A stretch of DNA of 64,000 bases from Azoarcus sp. KH32C. Its GTDB lineage: Bacteria; Pseudomonadota; Gammaproteobacteria; Burkholderiales; Rhodocyclaceae. Below are positions 60,330 through 64,000 of this stretch, piece after piece. The first letter of the stretch is position 1; each line of letters starts with the position of its first letter. Under the pieces are notes generated by a model. It saw only the letters and a program-made list of their open reading frames with translations. It was not told the DNA's origin and did no database searches. The DNA is taken from assembly GCF_000349945.1 (NCBI RefSeq), contig NC_020548.1, positions 248,001 through 312,000 on the forward strand, written 5' to 3'. The translations under genes and the position numbers were made by a program.

Positions 60330-60977
60330 CTAGGCCTCGATGAGCCCCGCCCGTACTGCAATCAACGCCAGCTGCGCCGCATTGGCCGCCTGCAGCTTCT
60401 GCTTGATGTGGTACAGATGCGTTCCCACGGTACTTGGGCTGATGCAGTGCGAATCGGCGACCTCTTGCACATTGCTGCCCTTCGCCAATTGCAGGAACAC
60501 CGCGAACTCCTTGTCGGTGAGGGCGTCGATGGGGTCGGCCCCTTTGCCGAACTGCGCCAGCACGAGTTGCGAAGCCAGGTCGGGATCGAGGAAGCGACGG
60601 CCGCGTGCGACCTGAGCGACCGCGCGAACCAGCTCCGACGGCTGCGCCCGCTTGCACAGGTAACCCGTCGCGCCGGCCTTCAGCGCCCGAGTGGGAATCT
60701 GCGGGTCGTCGTGCGCGGAGAGCATCAGCACGCGCGCGTTGCCGTGATGCGACAGCAGCCGCTCCAGGGCGCCCAGTCCGCCGAGTCCCGGCATCGTCAC
60801 ATCCATGACGAGCACATCCGGCAGATGCCCGGCGAAGCAGGACACGGCTTCTTCTCCGGAGCCAGCCTCCGCAACGACCGTTGCGCCGGCCCCTTCGAGC
60901 AGCATCCGGAAACCCATCCGGACGATGGCGTGATCGTCCGCCAGCACCAGGCGCACATTCTCAAGCGTGGCAGTCAT
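60330..60977 (-). CDS. NarL/LuxR-family response regulator
   Basis: A 215-residue two-component response regulator. The receiver domain has LVLADDHAIVRMGF and phospho-acceptor Asp59 (VLVMDVTMPGLGG), with the conserved lysine in GYLCKRA. The C-terminal helix-turn-helix is LTDKEFAVFLQLAKGSNVQEVA and STVGTHLYHIKQKL. An AGGAAAG site precedes the ATG at 60977. It lies upstream-adjacent, in reverse order, to an outer-membrane protein, an aldehyde dehydrogenase and a PQQ alcohol dehydrogenase. That resembles ethanol-oxidation loci regulated by this family. No partner kinase is encoded next to it. Confidence 0.9.
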   Translation of the reverse strand: MTATLENVRLVLADDHAIVRMGFRMLLEGAGATVVAEAGSGEEAVSCFAGHLPDVLVMDVTMPGLGGLGALERLLSHHGNARVLMLSAHDDPQIPTRALKAGATGYLCKRAQPSELVRAVAQVARGRRFLDPDLASQLVLAQFGKGADPIDALTDKEFAVFLQLAKGSNVQEVADSHCISPSTVGTHLYHIKQKLQAANAAQLALIAVRAGLIEA

Positions 60978-61082
60978 AGGCGCTTTCCTCATCCACTCGG
61001 GAGATCGGCAGTCGCTGGCAGAAACATGCCGGCAATGCGCTCCTTTCGATTGCAGGCATCTTCGCTCTCATGAGCATCGGCC

Positions 61083-61108
61083 GGCGGGGGAGCGAAGGCT
61101 CCCCCGCC
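61083..61108 (-). terminator. GC-rich hairpin after the outer-membrane protein gene
   Basis: GGCGGGGGAGC pairs perfectly with GCTCCCCCGCC across a GAAG loop, starting 7 bases after the stop codon. There is no T run, so it may act as an RNA-stabilising end or a weak terminator. Confidence 0.55.
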
Positions 61109-61115
61109 GCGCTCG

Positions 61116-61985
61116 TCAAAACACGTACGCGAAGCGCACGTTGAGGTTGTTCGACACCGGCATGTTCTTGCCGTCGATGCCGCCCTGATAGTGCACCGCC
61201 AGGTGGTAGTTCGGCGCCAGGTGGAACATGACCCCGACCGCCGCAGCCAGCTCGTGCGCTTCGGGCGCGCCGGCCTTGCTGTTCTGCCATTGGTAGTCCA
61301 GGCCGACGTACGGTTCGATCAGTTGCGACACGCGGTAGCCGAAACGGTTATTGAAGTAGTAGAGGTTCGCCGGATCCGACGTGTTCTTGTCCTCGCGCGG
61401 ACCGTTGATCGTCGTCGCGAGGTTGCCCGTGTAGTTGAACTTGTCGTACTGCGCATCCCAGAACACCGAGGCGACGACGTTCCAGCGCGTCGCACGCAGT
61501 TCGCGATCGCCGACGGGGACCTGCACAAAGAACATGTCGGTACCAAGCGTCCAGTGCTCGTTCGGCTTGATCCAAAACGCAGGTCCGGTCAGCGGGTCGG
61601 CAATACCGCTCACCCCGCCGCCGGTATCACGATTACTGACGCTGACCTTCGGAACGATGAGTTCCCAGGCGATGCCGACGCCATCGGTCACTTCCCAGAA
61701 GTGGACAAACTTGGAGATGCTGACCAGCGTCTCGACATCGGCCGTCTTGTCCTTGCTGCCACCGTTACTCCAGACATCCTCGTTTTTCTGAAAGGTGGAG
61801 TACTCGACAAACACGTTCCAGGGCTTCATACCCTTCGGGTCTGGAAGCGAGTACTCGTGCGGCCCGATGAAACCACGCGTGACCTGCGCCTGCGCCGCGG
61901 TTCCGGCAGCGCACAGCGCTGCGACGACTGCTCCCTGGATCACCGTCCTGACGCACGACTTTTTGCAGCTCTTCTGGTTCTTCAC
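61116..61985 (-). CDS. Outer-membrane beta-barrel protein, phenol-degradation MetA-type
   Basis: A 289-residue protein with a signal peptide (VVAALCAAGTAAQA) and alternating hydrophobic strands ending in phenylalanine (LNVRFAYVF), as in outer-membrane barrels. The segments LPDPKGMKPWNVFVEYSTF and GPAFWIKPNEHWTLGTDMFF suggest the MetA-pathway phenol-degradation-like transporter family. The start is GTG at 61985 with CAGGAG upstream. It lies downstream of the aldehyde dehydrogenase. It may pass a hydrophobic alcohol or aldehyde substrate; this is inferred from family and neighbours. Confidence 0.83.
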   Translation of the reverse strand: MKNQKSCKKSCVRTVIQGAVVAALCAAGTAAQAQVTRGFIGPHEYSLPDPKGMKPWNVFVEYSTFQKNEDVWSNGGSKDKTADVETLVSISKFVHFWEVTDGVGIAWELIVPKVSVSNRDTGGGVSGIADPLTGPAFWIKPNEHWTLGTDMFFVQVPVGDRELRATRWNVVASVFWDAQYDKFNYTGNLATTINGPREDKNTSDPANLYYFNNRFGYRVSQLIEPYVGLDYQWQNSKAGAPEAHELAAAVGVMFHLAPNYHLAVHYQGGIDGKNMPVSNNLNVRFAYVF

Positions 61986-62121
61986 TTTTGGTCTCCTGCT
62001 TCTTCTCACGGATGGCGCCTGAAAGCGCCGTTTCTCTTCAATCGGGCGGGCGCGACTCGCCCTGCCGGGACCCGCGTGACGGATCCCGGCCCCTTCTCCC
62101 TGCCAAAAACGGATGCGGTGT

Positions 62122-63555
62122 TCAGGTGGTCTGCAGATAGACCACGTGCGTTTCGGTGTACTCGTACAGACCGTGCTTGCCGTCCGCGCCACCGATGCCG
62201 GACTTGCGGCGACCAGCGTGGAAGCCCTGCATGGCCTCGAAGTGCTCGCGGTTGATGTAGGTCTCGCCGAAGCGCAGCTCGCGCGTCGCCTTCATCGCGG
62301 CGTTGAGGTCACGCGTGAAGATGGACGAGGTCAGGCCATACTCGGAGTCGTTGGCGAGCGCGATGGCCTCGTCGAGATCCTCGATGATCTGCACCGGCAG
62401 GACTGGCCCGAAGATTTCCTTCGTCATCACGTCCATGTCGGAACGGCAGCCCATCAGCACCGTCGGCTCGTAGTGGAAGCCCTCGCGGTCGGCGACCTTG
62501 CCGCCGGTCAGAATCTCCGCCCCCTGCCGCCGTGCGCTGTCGACCAGCGCCGCGACCTTGTCCAGCCCGATCTTGTTCACTAGCGGCCCCATGTGCAGGC
62601 CCTGGTCCGCCATCGGATTGCCGTAGCGCGTGTCGGCCATCAGCGCGGTCACCTTCTCCGCCAGCGCCGAGGCGACGCCCCGCTGCACGTAGACGCGCTC
62701 GGCCGCGTTGCACACCTGCCCGGTATTGAGTACGCGCGATGCGTGCAACGCGCGCGCGGTCAGCTCGAGGTCGGCGTCGTTCAGAACGATCGCCGGGGCC
62801 TTGCCGCCGAGTTCGAGATTCACGCGGGTGAGGTTGCGCGAAGCCGTTTCCATGATGCGGATGCCGGTCTGCACGCTGCCGGTGAAGCTCACGAGGCCGA
62901 CGTCCTTGTGCGCACTCAGCGCGGCACCGGTCGCACCCGCGCCGCTGATAAGGTTGAACACGCCGGCCGGCAGGTCGCACTCGGCGACGATCTCGGCGAA
63001 TTCGACCGCGTTGAGCGGCGTCTCCTCGCTCGACTTGATGACGATGGTGTTGCCGGTCACGAGCGCCGGCGCCATCTTGCGGGCGATCAGGAAGAACGGG
63101 AAGTTCCACGGCAGGATGCCCGCGGTGACCCCGATCGGCTTGCGATGCAGGAAGATCGTCTCGCCGGGACGGTCGGAGGGGATGATCTCGCCTTCGATCC
63201 GGCGCGCCCACTCGGCCATGTAGTCCATGTAGTTGGCCGTGAAATCGACTTCCACACGGGCGAGGTCGAGGATCTTGCCCTGTTCCAACGTGATCGTGCG
63301 CGCGAGGCGCTCCTTGTTGTCGCGGAGCTTGTTGGCGATGCGGCGCAGGTGGTTCGCGCGCTCGATCGCCGGCAGCCTTTCCCAGGCCGGCTGGGCGCGC
63401 CGGGCGGCCTCGACGGCGCGATCGACATCGGCCGCGGTGGAGGCGGGCACGACCCCGAGGAGTTCGTGCGTCGCCGGGTTGCGCACCTCGATCGTGGCGC
63501 CGCCTTCCGAATCCACGAACTGGTTGTCGATGAAGTTGCGATACGACTTGTTCAT
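62122..63555 (-). CDS. NAD(P)-dependent aldehyde dehydrogenase, AldA-like
   Basis: A 477-residue aldehyde dehydrogenase closest in pattern to lactaldehyde/glycolaldehyde dehydrogenase: ILPWNFPFFLIARKMAPAL, the general base in LELGGKAPAIVL, the catalytic cysteine in NTGQVCNAAERV, and EIFGPVLPV. It would oxidise the aldehyde formed by the PQQ alcohol dehydrogenase encoded upstream. The two genes are separated by a long inverted repeat. Substrate range cannot be fixed from the sequence. Confidence 0.92.
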   Translation of the reverse strand: MNKSYRNFIDNQFVDSEGGATIEVRNPATHELLGVVPASTAADVDRAVEAARRAQPAWERLPAIERANHLRRIANKLRDNKERLARTITLEQGKILDLARVEVDFTANYMDYMAEWARRIEGEIIPSDRPGETIFLHRKPIGVTAGILPWNFPFFLIARKMAPALVTGNTIVIKSSEETPLNAVEFAEIVAECDLPAGVFNLISGAGATGAALSAHKDVGLVSFTGSVQTGIRIMETASRNLTRVNLELGGKAPAIVLNDADLELTARALHASRVLNTGQVCNAAERVYVQRGVASALAEKVTALMADTRYGNPMADQGLHMGPLVNKIGLDKVAALVDSARRQGAEILTGGKVADREGFHYEPTVLMGCRSDMDVMTKEIFGPVLPVQIIEDLDEAIALANDSEYGLTSSIFTRDLNAAMKATRELRFGETYINREHFEAMQGFHAGRRKSGIGGADGKHGLYEYTETHVVYLQTT

Positions 63556-63583
63556 TTGCCTGTCCTCACGTTATGGGCGGTCT

Positions 63584-63642
63584 GGTGGCCCGGATTTTTT
63601 GAACTCTGAATTCATTTCAACAAGACAAAAAAACGGGCCACC
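63584..63642 (-). terminator. Long inverted repeat and terminator after the PQQ alcohol dehydrogenase
   Basis: On the minus strand GGTGGCCCG followed by seven T pairs with six A and CCGGGCCACC, with about 26 bases between. A smaller stem (CGGGC/GCCCG) ends directly at the T run and looks like an ordinary terminator. It separates the alcohol dehydrogenase from the aldehyde dehydrogenase gene. Confidence 0.7.
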
Positions 63643-63658
63643 GTCACTCGCCCGACGA

Positions 63659-64000
63659 TCATTTCGCCAGCTTGTAGACCATCACCGTGCCGCCCTGCGG
63701 CACCACCGTCTGATACCCGAGCAGCCGGTCGACGCCGCCCTGCATGCGCTGCGCATCGACGCCCCAACCCGACTGCACGGCGATGTATTGCTCGCCATCG
63801 ACCTCGAAGGAGGTCGGCACGCCGGTCACGCCCGAGGGAGTGGCTGCTTCCCACAGGACCTTGCCGGAGGTCGCGTTGAAGGCGCGGAACATGCGGTCGT
63901 TGGTGCCGCCGCCGAAGACCAGGTTGCCGCCCGTGGTGAGCAGCGGTCCCCAGTTGAAGGTCGGGTACTTGTGCGTCCAGACCTGCTTGCCGGTCTTCAG
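63659..64000 (-). CDS. PQQ-dependent alcohol dehydrogenase, C-terminal part (runs off window)
   Basis: The last 113 codons of a periplasmic quinoprotein dehydrogenase: TGKQVWTHKYPTFNWGPLLT, GGNLVFGGGTNDRMFRAFNA, TGVPTSFEVDGEQYIAVQSG, and the end GGTVMVYKLAK. The propeller tryptophan motif and the C-terminus resemble ethanol-type ExaA/PedE enzymes more than XoxF encoded at 34214-36016. The metal-binding region is outside the window, so calcium or lanthanide dependence cannot be judged. It precedes an aldehyde dehydrogenase gene. Confidence 0.9.
   Translation of the reverse strand: MKTGKQVWTHKYPTFNWGPLLTTGGNLVFGGGTNDRMFRAFNATSGKVLWEAATPSGVTGVPTSFEVDGEQYIAVQSGWGVDAQRMQGGVDRLLGYQTVVPQGGTVMVYKLAK

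Overview
The window is GC-rich throughout and densely coded. It reads as the chromosome of a Gram-negative betaproteobacterium, probably Rhodocyclales or Burkholderiales. That placement is inferred from gene content, since no rRNA gene is present. The gene set describes an aerobic methylotroph that oxidises methanol and formaldehyde and fixes the resulting CO2 through the Calvin cycle. No tRNA or rRNA gene, transposase, CRISPR array or phage gene was recognised.

Layout. (1) 1-8583, minus strand: a Calvin-cycle operon cbbLSXFPTGK with red-type (form IC) RuBisCO. It is divergent from cbbR (8695) and a second LysR gene. (2) 10566-20043, minus strand: folE, a PLP decarboxylase, a HAD phosphatase, pabB, a fae paralogue and the formyltransferase/hydrolase genes fhcBADC. 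(3) 20379-28976: a beta-propeller protein, an SRPBCC protein, an HD-GYP protein, a Met-rich protein, and a four-gene cassette of corrinoid protein, MtaA-like methyltransferase, sensor kinase and hybrid kinase. A small exported protein follows. (4) 28991-36016, minus strand: a lanthanide-type methanol dehydrogenase cluster with xoxF, cytochrome c, xoxJ, two unknown exported proteins, two metallo-hydrolases and a SoxYZ-like carrier. (5) 36434-52806: tetrahydromethanopterin (H4MPT) and methylofuran biosynthesis genes, together with fae, mch, mtdB and a sigma-54 activator. (6) 53122-59162: the NAD-linked molybdenum formate dehydrogenase operon fdsGBACD. (7) 59268-64000, minus strand: a cytochrome-like protein, a remnant of a 3-hydroxybutyryl-CoA dehydrogenase gene, a NarL-type regulator, an outer-membrane protein, an aldehyde dehydrogenase and the 3' end of a PQQ alcohol dehydrogenase.

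Working together: XoxF oxidises methanol in the periplasm to formaldehyde. Fae, MtdB, Mch and Fhc convert formaldehyde to formate on H4MPT. Fds oxidises formate to CO2 and NADH, and the cbb operon assimilates the CO2. Genes for the two C1 carriers are interleaved with the enzymes that use them.

Most notable for follow-up: the corrinoid/methyltransferase/two-kinase cassette (23288-28437), which looks like a sensory system built from methyl-transfer parts; a palindrome, GACACAGTGTC, present in the fhc and mpt/fds control regions with a half-site upstream of xoxF; a fae paralogue lacking the expected catalytic histidine; and an odd reading-frame arrangement at the start of the dmrB-like gene.
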